Assembly: GCF_030687295.1 (NCBI RefSeq)
Contig: NZ_CP117425.1
Location: 5,894,001 to 5,958,000 of the forward strand
From: Pseudomonas beijingensis
GTDB taxonomy: Bacteria; Pseudomonadota; Gammaproteobacteria; Pseudomonadales; Pseudomonadaceae
Direction: 5' to 3'
DNA length: 64,000 nt
The notes beneath the pieces were generated by a model. That model was given only the letters and a program-made list of their open reading frames with translations. It did no database searches and was not told the origin of the DNA. Position numbers and translations under genes: made by a program. Positions 1 to 8,762 of this stretch are shown piece after piece; within the stretch, counting starts at the first letter, position 1, and the number at the start of each line of letters is the position of its first letter.

Positions 1-1955
1 GCATGCATGTCTTCGCCGTTCTTCGGGAAGTACCAAGGACGCTTCCACTGGCCGACGTCTTCGAACTCGGCACCGTTTTTCACATGCCATGCATGCAGCG
101 CGGTGAAGCGCACCGGTTCGAAGATGTGCCCACAGTGCCGGCCAGCCACCGCACCGAAAGTCACCGGCGTGTAGTTCGGACGGAACATGGTGGTGCCCAT
201 CTGCGGGATGCTCACGTTCAGCGAACGGGCCGCGATGGCCAGGCCGTTGACGTTGCCCAGTTTGCCCTGGTCGGTACCGAAGCCCAGTGCGGTGTAGCGC
301 TTGACGTGTTCCACCGACTCGAAGCCTTCGCGGGTAGCGAGTTCGATGGCGGCGGCAGTGACGTCGTTCTGCAGGTCGACGAATTGCTTCGGCGCCCGTG
401 CAGTAGATTTTTCGTGAGGCACCTGGAACAGCGCCAGGGTTGGTTCTTCGTGACGGCTCAGGGCTTTGGGCAACACGCCCTCCACCGTTTTGAAGCCGGC
501 TTCGCTGGCCGCGCGCACGCCGCCTTCAAAACCGTCGGCCAAGCTGTCGCCGAGACTGTAGACGCCGTTCACACCGCCAACGCACACACGCTTTTGCGGT
601 GCTTCGCCCGGTACGAAACCGAGGATGTCTTCACGCCAGATCGGCTTGCCGCCCAGGTGCGAAGCCAGGTGGACCACCGGGCTGTAGCCGCCGGAGCTGG
701 CCACCAAGTCGCAGTCCAGCCACTCGCCAGGGCTAGTGACTTTGTGGGCGCGAACGTCGATCGCGGCAACACGTGCCCCGGTGACGCGCTTGCTGCCACG
801 GGCTTCGACCACGGCGCTGCCGGTGAGGATGCGGATGCCCTTGGCGCGGGCTTCTTCCACCAGCGCACCACGCGGATTGCTGCGGGCATCGGCCACGGCC
901 ACCACTTGCAGGCCGGCGTCGAACCAGTCCAGAGCCACACGATAGGCGTGGTCGTTGTTGGTGCTCAGCACCAGTTTCTTGCCCGGTGCCACGCCGTAGC
1001 GACGCACGTAGGTGGACACCGCGCCGGCCAGCATGTTGCCCGGCACGTCGTTGTTGCCATAGACCAGTGGACGCTCGCAGGCACCGGTCGCCAGCACCAC
1101 GCGCTTGGCGCGAACGCGGTTGATGCGCTGGCGAACCTGGCCGATCGGTGCGCGGTCGCCGAGGTGATCGGTGAGGCGCTCGTGGATGGTCAGGAAGTTA
1201 TGGTCGTGGTAACCGTTCACCGTGGCGCGTGGAAGCAGTACCACGTCCGGCATCGACTTGAGTTCAGCGACAACAGCGGCCACCCATTCGGTCGCCGGCT
1301 TGCCGTCCAGGCTTTCGCGGGAGTCGAGCAGGCTGCCGCCGAACTCTTCCTGCTCATCGGCCAGGATGACGCGCGCACCACTGCGAGCGGCGGCCAACGC
1401 GGCGGCCAGGCCTGCAGGGCCAGCACCGACGATCAGCACGTCGCAGTGACGGTTCATGTAGTCGTAGGTGTCCGGATCGTTCTCGGTCGGCGAGCGACCC
1501 AGCCCTGCGGCCTTGCGGATGTACTTCTCGTAGGTCATCCAGAACGATTGCGGGTACATGAAGGTTTTGTAGTAGAAGCCCGGCGGCATCAGCTTGCCGC
1601 CGACCTTGCCGAGAATCCCCATCATGTCGTTGTTGACGTTCGGCCAGCCGTTGGTGCTGGTGGCGACCAGGCCTTGGTACAGCGCCTGTTGCGTGGCACG
1701 CACGTTAGGGATTTGCGTGGCTTCGGTGGCACCGATCTGCAGCACCGCGTTCGGCTCTTCGGCACCGGCGGCGAAGATGCCGCGCGGCCGCGAATACTTG
1801 AAGCTGCGGCCGATGATGTCGACACCGTTGGCCAACAGCGCAGCGGCCAGGGAATCGCCCTCGAAGCCTTTGTAGGTCTGGCCGTTGAAGGTGAAACTCA
1901 GCGCTTTGTTGCGGTCGATCCGTCCGCCGTTGGACAGGCGATTGATCTGGCTCAT
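1..1955 (-). CDS. soxA: Sarcosine oxidase alpha subunit, partial (C-terminus beyond window)
   Basis: Large subunit of heterotetrameric sarcosine oxidase, which oxidatively demethylates sarcosine to glycine and passes the methyl carbon to tetrahydrofolate. The reading frame runs from an ATG at 1955 off the left edge, giving 651 of the roughly 1000 residues usual for the family. The N-terminus (MSQINRLSNGGRIDR) has the usual 2Fe-2S-like fold, followed by a dinucleotide-binding motif (VLIVGAGPAGLAAALAAARSG). The C-terminal aminomethyltransferase-like domain lies outside the window. The start overlaps the soxD stop by 4 bp (ATGA type), so the two are translationally coupled. Identification is firm; only the truncation limits it. 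Confidence 0.96.
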   Translation of the reverse strand, partial: MSQINRLSNGGRIDRNKALSFTFNGQTYKGFEGDSLAAALLANGVDIIGRSFKYSRPRGIFAAGAEEPNAVLQIGATEATQIPNVRATQQALYQGLVATSTNGWPNVNNDMMGILGKVGGKLMPPGFYYKTFMYPQSFWMTYEKYIRKAAGLGRSPTENDPDTYDYMNRHCDVLIVGAGPAGLAAALAAARSGARVILADEQEEFGGSLLDSRESLDGKPATEWVAAVVAELKSMPDVVLLPRATVNGYHDHNFLTIHERLTDHLGDRAPIGQVRQRINRVRAKRVVLATGACERPLVYGNNDVPGNMLAGAVSTYVRRYGVAPGKKLVLSTNNDHAYRVALDWFDAGLQVVAVADARSNPRGALVEEARAKGIRILTGSAVVEARGSKRVTGARVAAIDVRAHKVTSPGEWLDCDLVASSGGYSPVVHLASHLGGKPIWREDILGFVPGEAPQKRVCVGGVNGVYSLGDSLADGFEGGVRAASEAGFKTVEGVLPKALSRHEEPTLALFQVPHEKSTARAPKQFVDLQNDVTAAAIELATREGFESVEHVKRYTALGFGTDQGKLGNVNGLAIAARSLNVSIPQMGTTMFRPNYTPVTFGAVAGRHCGHIFEPVRFTALHAWHVKNGAEFEDVGQWKRPWYFPKNGEDMH

Positions 1956-2281
1956 ACCTTCTCTCCCAGAGCCTGTGCAGCCGCTTTCGGACTGTCAGCC
2001 TTGTCGGTGAACTGCGGCTTTTGGCCGATCTTGTAGGTTTCGAGAATCTCGTAGGTCACGGTGTCACGGGTCACGTTGAAATACTGACGGCAACCGGCGA
2101 CGTGGTCCCACAGTTCATGGTGCAACCCGCGTGGGTTGTCACGGAAGAACATGTAGTCGCCCCACTCTGCGTCGGTGCAGGCGTTCGGATCCAGCGGGCG
2201 CGGGATGTGCGCCTGGCCGGATGCATGGAATTCCTCTTCGGAGCGCAGTTCGCCGCAGTGAGGACAGAAGATGTGCAACAT
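1952..2281 (-). CDS. soxD: Sarcosine oxidase delta subunit
   Basis: Small 109-residue subunit of heterotetrameric sarcosine oxidase. The family binds one zinc ion, and the ligand set is visible: Cys6 and Cys9 in CPHCG plus His60 and Cys64 in DHVAGC. A ribosome site (AGGAGA) sits before the ATG at 2281. It lies between soxB and soxA in the usual B-D-A order and overlaps soxA by 4 bp. The length matches known delta subunits. Confidence 0.96.
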   Translation of the reverse strand: MLHIFCPHCGELRSEEEFHASGQAHIPRPLDPNACTDAEWGDYMFFRDNPRGLHHELWDHVAGCRQYFNVTRDTVTYEILETYKIGQKPQFTDKADSPKAAAQALGEKV

Positions 2282-2295
2282 AGGGATTTCTCCTG

Positions 2296-3546
2296 TTAGT
2301 GGGCGACGGCAGCAGCGCCGTGTTCGTCGATCAGTGCGCCGTTGTGGAAACGGTCGATGGAAAACGGCGCGGCCAGTGGGTGCATTTCACCCTTGGCCAG
2401 GCTGGCAGCGAAGACGTTGCCCGAGCCCGGGGTGGCCTTGAAGCCGCCGGTGCCCCAACCGCAGTTGAAGAACATGTTCGGCACCGGGGTCTTGGAGATG
2501 ATCGGGCAGGCGTCCGGCGTGGTGTCGACGATGCCGCCCCACTGGCGGTTCATGCGTACGCGGGACAACACCGGGAACATCTCGACGATGGCCTGGACCG
2601 TGTGTTCGATCACCGGGTACGAGCCACGCTGGCCGTAGCCGTTGTAGCCGTCGATACCGGCACCGATCACCAGGTCGCCCTTGTCGGACTGGCTGATGTA
2701 GCCGTGTACGGCGTTGGACATGATCACGCTGTCGATGATCGGCTTGATCGGCTCGGACACCAACGCTTGCAGCGGGTGGGATTCGATCGGCAGGCGGAAG
2801 CCCGCGAGCTTGGCCATGTGCCCGGAGTTACCGGCAGTCACCACGCCGACGCGCTTGGCGCCGATGAAGCCTTTATTGGTTTCCACGCCGATGCACACGC
2901 CGTTTTCCTTGCGGAAACCGATCACTTCGGTCTGCTGGATCAGGTCCACGCCCAAGGCGTCCGCCGCCCGGGCAAAGCCCCAAGCCACGGCATCGTGACG
3001 GGCCACGCCGCCGCGACGCTGGACGGTGGCGCCCATCACCGGGTAGCGGGTGTTTTTCGAGCAATCCAGGTACGGGATCTCGTCGGCCACTTGCTTGGCG
3101 TTGAGCAGCTCGCCGTCCACGCCGTTGAGGCGGTTGGCACTGACGCGACGCTCGGAATCACGGATGTCCTGCAGGGTGTGGCACAGGTTGTAGACGCCAC
3201 GCTGGGAGAACATCACGTTGTAGTTCAGGTCCTGGGACAGGCCTTCCCAGAGTTTCATCGCGTGTTCGTACAGGTGGGCCGATTCGTCCCACAAGTAGTT
3301 GGAGCGCACGATGGTGGTGTTGCGCGCGGTGTTACCGCCGCCCAACCAGCCCTTCTCGACCACCGCCACGTTGGTGATGCCGTGTTCCTTGGCCAGGTAG
3401 TAGGCGGTCGCCAGACCATGCCCGCCACCGCCGACGATGACCACGTCGTAGACCTTTTTCGGGGTCGGCGTGCGCCACATCCGCTGCCAGTTTTCGTGAT
3501 GGCTGAGTGAGTGTTTGAAGAGGCCGAAGCCCGAATAGCGTTGCAT
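2296..3546 (-). CDS. soxB: Sarcosine oxidase beta subunit
   Basis: Catalytic FAD subunit, 416 residues from ATG 3546. That start is preferred over the ATG six bases upstream because GGAG lies 8 nt before it but only 2 nt before the earlier one, and because [12 protein letters not shown] is the typical N-terminus. An FAD-binding GGGGHG motif is near residue 40. The [10 protein letters not shown] segment carries His184, in the region where the family attaches FMN covalently. Second gene of glyA-soxBDA, which feeds glycine from sarcosine directly to GlyA. Confidence 0.96.
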   Translation of the reverse strand: MQRYSGFGLFKHSLSHHENWQRMWRTPTPKKVYDVVIVGGGGHGLATAYYLAKEHGITNVAVVEKGWLGGGNTARNTTIVRSNYLWDESAHLYEHAMKLWEGLSQDLNYNVMFSQRGVYNLCHTLQDIRDSERRVSANRLNGVDGELLNAKQVADEIPYLDCSKNTRYPVMGATVQRRGGVARHDAVAWGFARAADALGVDLIQQTEVIGFRKENGVCIGVETNKGFIGAKRVGVVTAGNSGHMAKLAGFRLPIESHPLQALVSEPIKPIIDSVIMSNAVHGYISQSDKGDLVIGAGIDGYNGYGQRGSYPVIEHTVQAIVEMFPVLSRVRMNRQWGGIVDTTPDACPIISKTPVPNMFFNCGWGTGGFKATPGSGNVFAASLAKGEMHPLAAPFSIDRFHNGALIDEHGAAAVAH

Positions 3547-3567
3547 AGTCATTACTCCAAAACCGAC

Positions 3568-4821
3568 TCAGCGATAAACCGGGAAGTCCGCGCACAGGGC
3601 CGCCACTTGCTGGGCGACATTGGCCTCGACATCGGCATCGCCGAGGTTATCGAGAATGTCGCAGATCCAGCCGGCCAGCGTGACGCACTGGGTAACCTTG
3701 AAGCCACGGGTGGTCACCGCCGGAGTACCGATGCGCAGGCCCGAAGTCACGAATGGCGATTGCGGGTCGTTCGGCACGGCGTTCTTGTTGACGGTGATGT
3801 GGGCGCGGCCCAGGGCAGCATCGGCATCCTTGCCGGTCAGGCCCTGACGGATCAGGCTGACCAGGAACAGGTGGTTATCGGTGCCACCGGACACTACATC
3901 GTAGCCGCGCTTGATGAACACGCCAGCCATGGCCTGGGCGTTATCGATCACTTGCTGCTGATAAGCCTTGAAGCCAGGCTCCGCCGCTTCCTTGAAGCAC
4001 ACCGCCTTGCCGGCGATCACATGCATCAGCGGGCCGCCCTGGGCACCCGGGAATACCGCGGCGTTGAGCTTCTTCTCGATTTCTTCGTTGGCCTTGGCCA
4101 GGATCAGGCCGCCACGGGGACCGCGCAGGGTCTTGTGGGTGGTGGTGGTGACCACGTCGGCGTACGGCAGCGGGTTCGGGTACAGACCGGCGGCAACCAG
4201 GCCAGCCACGTGGGCCATGTCGACGAACAGCAGGGCACCGACCTTGTCGGCGATCTGGCGGAAACGTGGGAAATCCAGGGTCTTGGAGTAAGCGGAGAAA
4301 CCGGCGACGATCATTTTCGGCTTGTGCTCGACCGCCAGGCGCTCGACTTCGTCGTAGTCGATCAGGCCGGTGGTGGTGTCGATGCCGTATTGCACCGCGT
4401 TGTAGAGCTTGCCCGAGGACGACACTTTGGCACCGTGGGTCAGGTGACCGCCGTGGGCCAGGCTCATGCCCAGGATGGTGTCGCCGGCCTGCAGCAGGGC
4501 CAGGTACACGGCGCTGTTGGCCGAAGAGCCGGAGTGCGGCTGGACGTTGGCGTAATCGGCACCGAACAACTGCTTGGCGCGCTCGATGGCCAGGGCTTCG
4601 ACTTTGTCGACGTGCTCGCAGCCACCGTAGTAGCGCTTGCCTGGATAACCTTCGGCGTACTTGTTGGTCAGGCCGCTGCCCTGGGCCTCCATCACGCGCT
4701 TGCTGGTGTAGTTCTCCGACGCGATCAGCTCGATGTGATCTTCCTGGCGTTGCTCTTCGGCGTTCATCGCCGCCAGCAGCGCATCATCGTAGCCTTGAAT
4801 TTGATCTTGTTTGCTGAACAT
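3568..4821 (-). CDS. glyA: Serine hydroxymethyltransferase
   Basis: PLP enzyme interconverting glycine plus 5,10-methylene-THF with serine plus THF; 417 residues. ATG 4821 is chosen because GGGAGAGA precedes it and [13 protein letters not shown] is a normal SHMT start; a longer in-frame extension is GC-rich leader. The PLP-lysine motif [15 protein letters not shown] is present. It lies 21 bp upstream of soxB and leads the sox operon, so glycine and the C1 unit made by SoxBDAG are joined to serine, which SdaB (39.6 kb) converts to pyruvate. This is the glyA1-type paralogue linked to betaine catabolism. Confidence 0.96.
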   Translation of the reverse strand: MFSKQDQIQGYDDALLAAMNAEEQRQEDHIELIASENYTSKRVMEAQGSGLTNKYAEGYPGKRYYGGCEHVDKVEALAIERAKQLFGADYANVQPHSGSSANSAVYLALLQAGDTILGMSLAHGGHLTHGAKVSSSGKLYNAVQYGIDTTTGLIDYDEVERLAVEHKPKMIVAGFSAYSKTLDFPRFRQIADKVGALLFVDMAHVAGLVAAGLYPNPLPYADVVTTTTHKTLRGPRGGLILAKANEEIEKKLNAAVFPGAQGGPLMHVIAGKAVCFKEAAEPGFKAYQQQVIDNAQAMAGVFIKRGYDVVSGGTDNHLFLVSLIRQGLTGKDADAALGRAHITVNKNAVPNDPQSPFVTSGLRIGTPAVTTRGFKVTQCVTLAGWICDILDNLGDADVEANVAQQVAALCADFPVYR

Positions 4822-5137
4822 CGCGTCTCTCCCAGCGGCGGCAGTGCGCCTTTCGTCTCGGTGAGGCACGGACCATTCGGTCGTGCCCTTTGGATGCGAT
4901 GGTATGGCTGGCGCAGGCATGTCAAATGCCTATGGACGCCACGCAAAGGTGCGTTTACGACATGCGCTCAAAGAGTCGGGGAGCAAGGGCTGCGCGATAG
5001 CACTGTGGGAGCAAAGCTTGCTCGCGATCCAGGCGCCTCGGTCCATGGAAGACCGCGTCGCTTTCATCGCGGGCAAGCCTTGCTCCCACAGGCATTGTTC
5101 CCACTGGCATTGCTCCCAAAAGGCTGCTCCCACAGGG
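4822..5137. promoter_or_regulatory. glyA leader / promoter region with BIME
   Basis: 316 bp between glyA and the TraX-family gene, which is transcribed toward it. The glyA-proximal 170 bp is where the promoter of glyA-soxBDAG must lie; GbdR activation is known for the homologous P. aeruginosa operon, but I could not identify the site here. I looked for a glycine riboswitch ahead of glyA and saw no recognisable one. The distal part is REP sequence, listed separately. Confidence 0.5.
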
Positions 5138-5139
5138 CT
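5003..5139. repeat. BIME (paired REP elements)
   Basis: A REP (GTGGGAGCAAAGCTTGCTCG) and an inverted partner (GCGGGCAAGCCTTGCTCCCA) about 35 bp apart, followed by two or three decayed half-copies (GTTCCCA, TGCTCCC) reaching the stop codon of the TraX-family gene. Confidence 0.9.
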
Positions 5140-5842
5140 ATGCGGCGATCTGGCGAACCGCGAGCAAGGCCAGGAAATGCGCGGGATAGAGGCCATAGGC
5201 CCAACGCCGCATCGCCGGTGGATGAAAACGACCCGCGTGTCGCAAAAGCACCCACCCAAGCCATGGCGCGATCAGGCAGGCCACCAACCCCCAAAGCGCC
5301 ACCCCATCCCCCAGCCACGCCGCGCCATACAACACCCGCCATTGATTGGCCGCCACGCAGACCAGCCCCGGCAACAAGGCCATATACAAAGGACGCTTGA
5401 ATACCAGCAACATCGCCAACGGCAGCAACACACCAAAGAAACCGAACATCAGCTGCGACGAAAACAGCGCCGCCAGCAGCAACGCCGTCACCGCCAGGCA
5501 TCGCGCCTCTAAGGTGGGCGTCTGCCAACAGCGCGCCACAACCAGCCCAAGCACCAGCGTCGGCATGACGTTCAGCGTGGAAGGGCCAGGAATGAACAAG
5601 CGGTAGGGGATTTCGCTGACGGCGCTGAATAACAACAACCAGCCCAGGTAACGCCATGGAGCGGTGCTGGCACCGTCGCGCGCCAGGTTCGCCGCCATCG
5701 CCAGGCAGAACCACGGGAATGCCAGGCGTCCCGGCACGTACAGCCAATCGACGGAAAAACCGACATATCGCAGGTGATCGAGCACCATCGACAACAATGC
5801 CAGCCATTTGAGCAGGTCCAGGGCACCGTCGCGCCGACTCAT
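5138..5842 (-). CDS. TraX-family membrane protein
   Basis: 234-residue polytopic membrane protein of the TraX family (named for F-plasmid pilin acetylation; chromosomal members are uncharacterised). It opens MSRRDGALDLLKWLALLSMVLDHLRYVGF, where DLLKWLALLSMVLDH is the typical first helix with a conserved Asp-His. Roughly seven hydrophobic segments follow and ALYPAHF-like YGLYPAHFLALLAV closes the protein, as in acyltransferase-3-like TraX proteins. No conjugation genes lie nearby, so a pilin role is not supported; O- or N-acylation of an envelope component is only inference. It is a neighbour of glyA1 with no obvious metabolic link. Confidence 0.85.
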   Translation of the reverse strand: MSRRDGALDLLKWLALLSMVLDHLRYVGFSVDWLYVPGRLAFPWFCLAMAANLARDGASTAPWRYLGWLLLFSAVSEIPYRLFIPGPSTLNVMPTLVLGLVVARCWQTPTLEARCLAVTALLLAALFSSQLMFGFFGVLLPLAMLLVFKRPLYMALLPGLVCVAANQWRVLYGAAWLGDGVALWGLVACLIAPWLGWVLLRHAGRFHPPAMRRWAYGLYPAHFLALLAVRQIAA

Positions 5843-5930
5843 GCGTGCAGCGGCCCGATGACTTTGTGATTTTCTGACAGAAACATCCGGTGTGTTCCCC
5901 CGCTAATCTTGGGTAAAGTGCGCACCAGTA

Positions 5931-6050
5931 TCGACCACGGTGCGACGGACTCAAGCACGCCGAGCCATGATCGACCACGGCGCGACGGACTCAAGCACGC
6001 CGAACCATGATCGACCACGGCGCTGTGGACCCAAACACGCCGAACCAGGG
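5931..6050. repeat. Three tandem 40-bp repeats upstream of ltaE
   Basis: Three head-to-tail units of 40 bp at 5931-5970, 5971-6010 and 6011-6050, each beginning TCGACCACGG and most ending CCATGA. Units 1 and 2 differ at three positions; unit 3 is more diverged (CTGTGGACCCAAACACG). The array ends 67 bp before the ltaE start. Function unknown. Confidence 0.9.
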
Positions 6051-6117
6051 AACGCCCCACCCGGGCATTCCGCCAGGGATCTCTTTACCCAGGACTCTCT
6101 ATTCAAGGAGCAAGGCC

Positions 6118-7158
6118 ATGACCGACAAGAGTCAACAGTTTGCCAGCGACAACTATTCCGGCATTTGCCCCGAAGCCTGGGCGGCCATGGAAGAAGCCAA
6201 CCAGGGTCACCAACGCGCCTACGGCGACGACGAGTGGACCCACCGCGCGGCGGACGATTTCCGGGCCTTGTTCGAAACCGACTGCGAAGTGTTCTTCGCG
6301 TTCAACGGTACTGCGGCCAACTCCCTGGCCCTGTCCTCGCTGTGCCAGAGTTACCACAGCGTGATCTGCTCGGAAACCGCCCACGTCGAAACCGACGAAT
6401 GCGGCGCACCGGAGTTCTTCTCCAACGGTTCCAAGCTGCTGGTGGCACGCACCGAAAACGGCAAGCTGACCCCCGAGTCGATCCGTGAGATCGCCCTCAA
6501 GCGTCAGGACATCCACTACCCCAAGCCTCGGGTCGTGACCCTGACCCAGGCCACGGAAGTCGGCAGCGTCTACACCCCGGATGAAATCCGCGCCATCAGC
6601 GCCACCTGCAAGGAACTGGGGCTGAACCTGCACATGGACGGCGCACGCTTTTCCAACGCCTGCGCCTTCCTCGGCTGCTCACCGGCCGACCTGACCTGGA
6701 AGGCCGGTGTGGACGTGTTGTGCTTTGGCGGTACGAAAAACGGCATGGCGGTGGGCGAAGCGATTTTGTTCTTCAACCATGACCTGGCCGTAGACTTCGA
6801 CTACCGCTGCAAACAGGCCGGGCAACTGGCGTCGAAAATGCGTTTCCTGTCCGCGCCCTGGGTCGGCTTGTTGCAGAACGACGCCTGGCTCAAGCACGCC
6901 CGCCACGCCAACCACTGCGCGCAATTGCTGGCAGAGTTGGTCAGCGACATTCCTGGCGTGGAACTGATGTTCCCGGTCCAGGCCAACGGCGTGTTCCTGC
7001 AACTGTCGGAACCGGCCATCGCCGCGCTGACCGCCAAGGGCTGGCGCTTCTACACCTTCATCGGCAAGGGCGGCGCACGCTTCATGTGCTCGTGGGATAC
7101 GCAAGAGGCGCGAGTGCGGGAATTGGCGGCGGATGTTCGGGAAGTGATGGCGGGTTAG
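6118..7158 (+). CDS. ltaE: Low-specificity L-threonine aldolase
   Basis: PLP-dependent aldolase cleaving L-threonine / L-allo-threonine to glycine and acetaldehyde; 346 residues. The start at 6118 follows AAGGAG, and MTDKSQQFASDNYSGICPEAW is the usual Pseudomonas N-terminus; the longer frame upstream runs through the 40-bp repeats. The PLP lysine is in LCFGGTKNGM. It is a glycine-forming enzyme located between glyA-sox and gbcAB, as in P. aeruginosa, so it belongs to the glycine/serine/betaine metabolic neighbourhood. Confidence 0.94.
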   Translation: MTDKSQQFASDNYSGICPEAWAAMEEANQGHQRAYGDDEWTHRAADDFRALFETDCEVFFAFNGTAANSLALSSLCQSYHSVICSETAHVETDECGAPEFFSNGSKLLVARTENGKLTPESIREIALKRQDIHYPKPRVVTLTQATEVGSVYTPDEIRAISATCKELGLNLHMDGARFSNACAFLGCSPADLTWKAGVDVLCFGGTKNGMAVGEAILFFNHDLAVDFDYRCKQAGQLASKMRFLSAPWVGLLQNDAWLKHARHANHCAQLLAELVSDIPGVELMFPVQANGVFLQLSEPAIAALTAKGWRFYTFIGKGGARFMCSWDTQEARVRELAADVREVMAG

Positions 7159-7205
7159 GAAAGCCGTCCCCCGGCCTGTCATGCCCCCGTGGTGAAAGGG
7201 GCTCA

Positions 7206-7332
7206 CTGTGGGAGCAAAGCCTGTGGGAGCAAGGCTTGCCCGCGATGAAAGCGACGCGGTCTCCCATGGACCGCGTCGTCTGCATCGCGAGCAAGCTTTG
7301 CTCCCACAGCTTGCTCCCACAGGCTCCCACAG
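7206..7332. repeat. BIME (clustered REP elements)
   Basis: Two nested direct REP copies (GTGGGAGCAAAGCC, GTGGGAGCAAGGCTTGCCCG) and an inverted copy (ATCGCGAGCAAGCTTTGCTC) with two trailing partial inverted copies, filling the gap between convergent ltaE and gbcB. It probably acts as a shared 3-prime-end structure. Confidence 0.9.
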
Positions 7333-7377
7333 GTCTTGATCTCACAGGAGGTGCTCACCGCTACGCGGATGGGCAGG

Positions 7378-8478
7378 TCAGAAATCGATCCGCACATCCC
7401 CCTTCGGCACGCTGCAGCACGACAGGATGTAACCCTCGGCCTCGTCGTCTTCAGTGATCCCGCCGTTGTGCTCCATCTCCACTTCCCCGCCCAGCTTCAG
7501 CACCTTGCAAGTGCCGCAGATACCCATGCCGCAGGCCTTGGGGATCATCATGCCGAGCTTGGCGGCTGCGGCGTGTACGGTTTCGCCCGGCCCCACGCGG
7601 ATGCTCTTGCCCGAAGAGGTGAATTCCACCAAGTGCAGGTCCGCAGCATCGACTTCCGGCGCGTCGGCCGCCTGTTCGGCCTGTTCCACGGCGTCGGCGC
7701 GGGCTTCCGGTGGCGTGGCGCCGAAGGATTCCTCGTGATAACGCTTCATGTCGAAGCCAGCGGTTTCCAGCAGACGCTTGACCGCGTTCATGTACGGCGT
7801 CGGGCCGCAGCAGAACACCTCGCGCTCCAGGAAATCCGGCGCCATCAGCTCGAGCATCTTGTGGTTCAGGTAGCCGCGATAACCAGCCCAGGGTTCGCCA
7901 AGACCGTGCTTTTCGCAGATCAGGTGCAAACTGAAGTTGTCGATCCGCGACGCCATGTGCTCCAGCTCGCGGTGATAGATGATGTCCTTGGGCGAGCGGG
8001 CGCTGTGGATGAAGGTCATGTCGACATTGGCGTTGGTGTCGTAGTACCAGCGCGCCATGGACATCACCGGGGTAATGCCGACGCCGCCGCTGAGGTAGAG
8101 CACCTTGGGGCTGGAGAAGTCGATGGCGTTGAACAACCCCACCGGCCCGTGCACCGCCAGCTCCTGACCTTCGTGCAGGGTGTCATGCAACCAGTTGGAC
8201 ACCTTGCCCCCCGGCACGCGCTTGATGGTTACCGAGAAACTGTAGGGCACCGACGGCGAGCTGGAGATGGTGTAGGAGCGCATGATCGGCTGGCCTTCGA
8301 TTTCCAGCTCCAGGGTGACGAATTGCCCCGGCTTGAAAAAGAACATGATCGGCTGGTCGGCCATGAAGCAGAAGGTGCGCACATCCCAGGTTTCCTGGAT
8401 GACTTTGACGCAACGTACGATATGTCGGCCATTGGCCCAGGTCTGGGTGGTGACCGGGTTCAGGAAGTTATTGGACAT
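7378..8478 (-). CDS. gbcB: Glycine betaine demethylase, reductase component
   Basis: Electron-transfer partner of the Rieske oxygenase GbcA, which removes one methyl from glycine betaine to give dimethylglycine and formaldehyde. 366 residues from ATG 8478 (GGAGATCAGC upstream); the open frame extends further but lacks a ribosome site. It has an FNR-type flavin domain (RSYTISSSPS for the flavin, GGVGITPVMSM for NAD(P)H) and a C-terminal plant-type ferredoxin domain with CGMGICGTC and a downstream Cys as 2Fe-2S ligands. It is divergent from gbcA across a 284-bp promoter region. Confidence 0.95.
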   Translation of the reverse strand: MSNNFLNPVTTQTWANGRHIVRCVKVIQETWDVRTFCFMADQPIMFFFKPGQFVTLELEIEGQPIMRSYTISSSPSVPYSFSVTIKRVPGGKVSNWLHDTLHEGQELAVHGPVGLFNAIDFSSPKVLYLSGGVGITPVMSMARWYYDTNANVDMTFIHSARSPKDIIYHRELEHMASRIDNFSLHLICEKHGLGEPWAGYRGYLNHKMLELMAPDFLEREVFCCGPTPYMNAVKRLLETAGFDMKRYHEESFGATPPEARADAVEQAEQAADAPEVDAADLHLVEFTSSGKSIRVGPGETVHAAAAKLGMMIPKACGMGICGTCKVLKLGGEVEMEHNGGITEDDEAEGYILSCCSVPKGDVRIDF

Positions 8479-8762
8479 GCTGATCTCCACGGCCGACTGT
8501 CGGCCTTCATGATGGCGATTGTGCGCAGGCGCCTGGGTGACCATTTACCTATCTGCGACATTCACATACTTATCGCGACCAGCCCTTAACTACCGGGGCT
8601 TGCGCGTCGGGAACAGATTGGGCCATGTCGCCCATGGATAAGGTTCGGCCCCTGCGCGGCCCCACACTCGCCCCAACAGATAAACAAAGTTTTCTGCCTT
8701 GCGTAGCACAACCGATTAGTCATTTTCACCGGCTCCGCTTAGAGGGCCACGAGGATAAAACG
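8479..8762. promoter_or_regulatory. Divergent gbcB / gbcA promoter region
   Basis: 284 bp between the divergent starts, where GbdR is known to act in P. aeruginosa. It contains a loose repeat TGCGACATTC ... CGCGACCAGC with 20-bp offset near 8551-8582, a possible AraC-type site similar in core (CGACC) to the repeat upstream of cbcX. The operator assignment is inference. Confidence 0.4.

Noticed and set aside
3..2036. 677-codon open frame on the + strand
   Set aside because: Antisense shadow of soxA; the minus-strand frame encodes an unmistakable sarcosine oxidase alpha subunit.
4822..5000. Glycine riboswitch upstream of glyA
   Set aside because: The leader lacks the conserved purine-rich core and paired aptamer layout I would expect.
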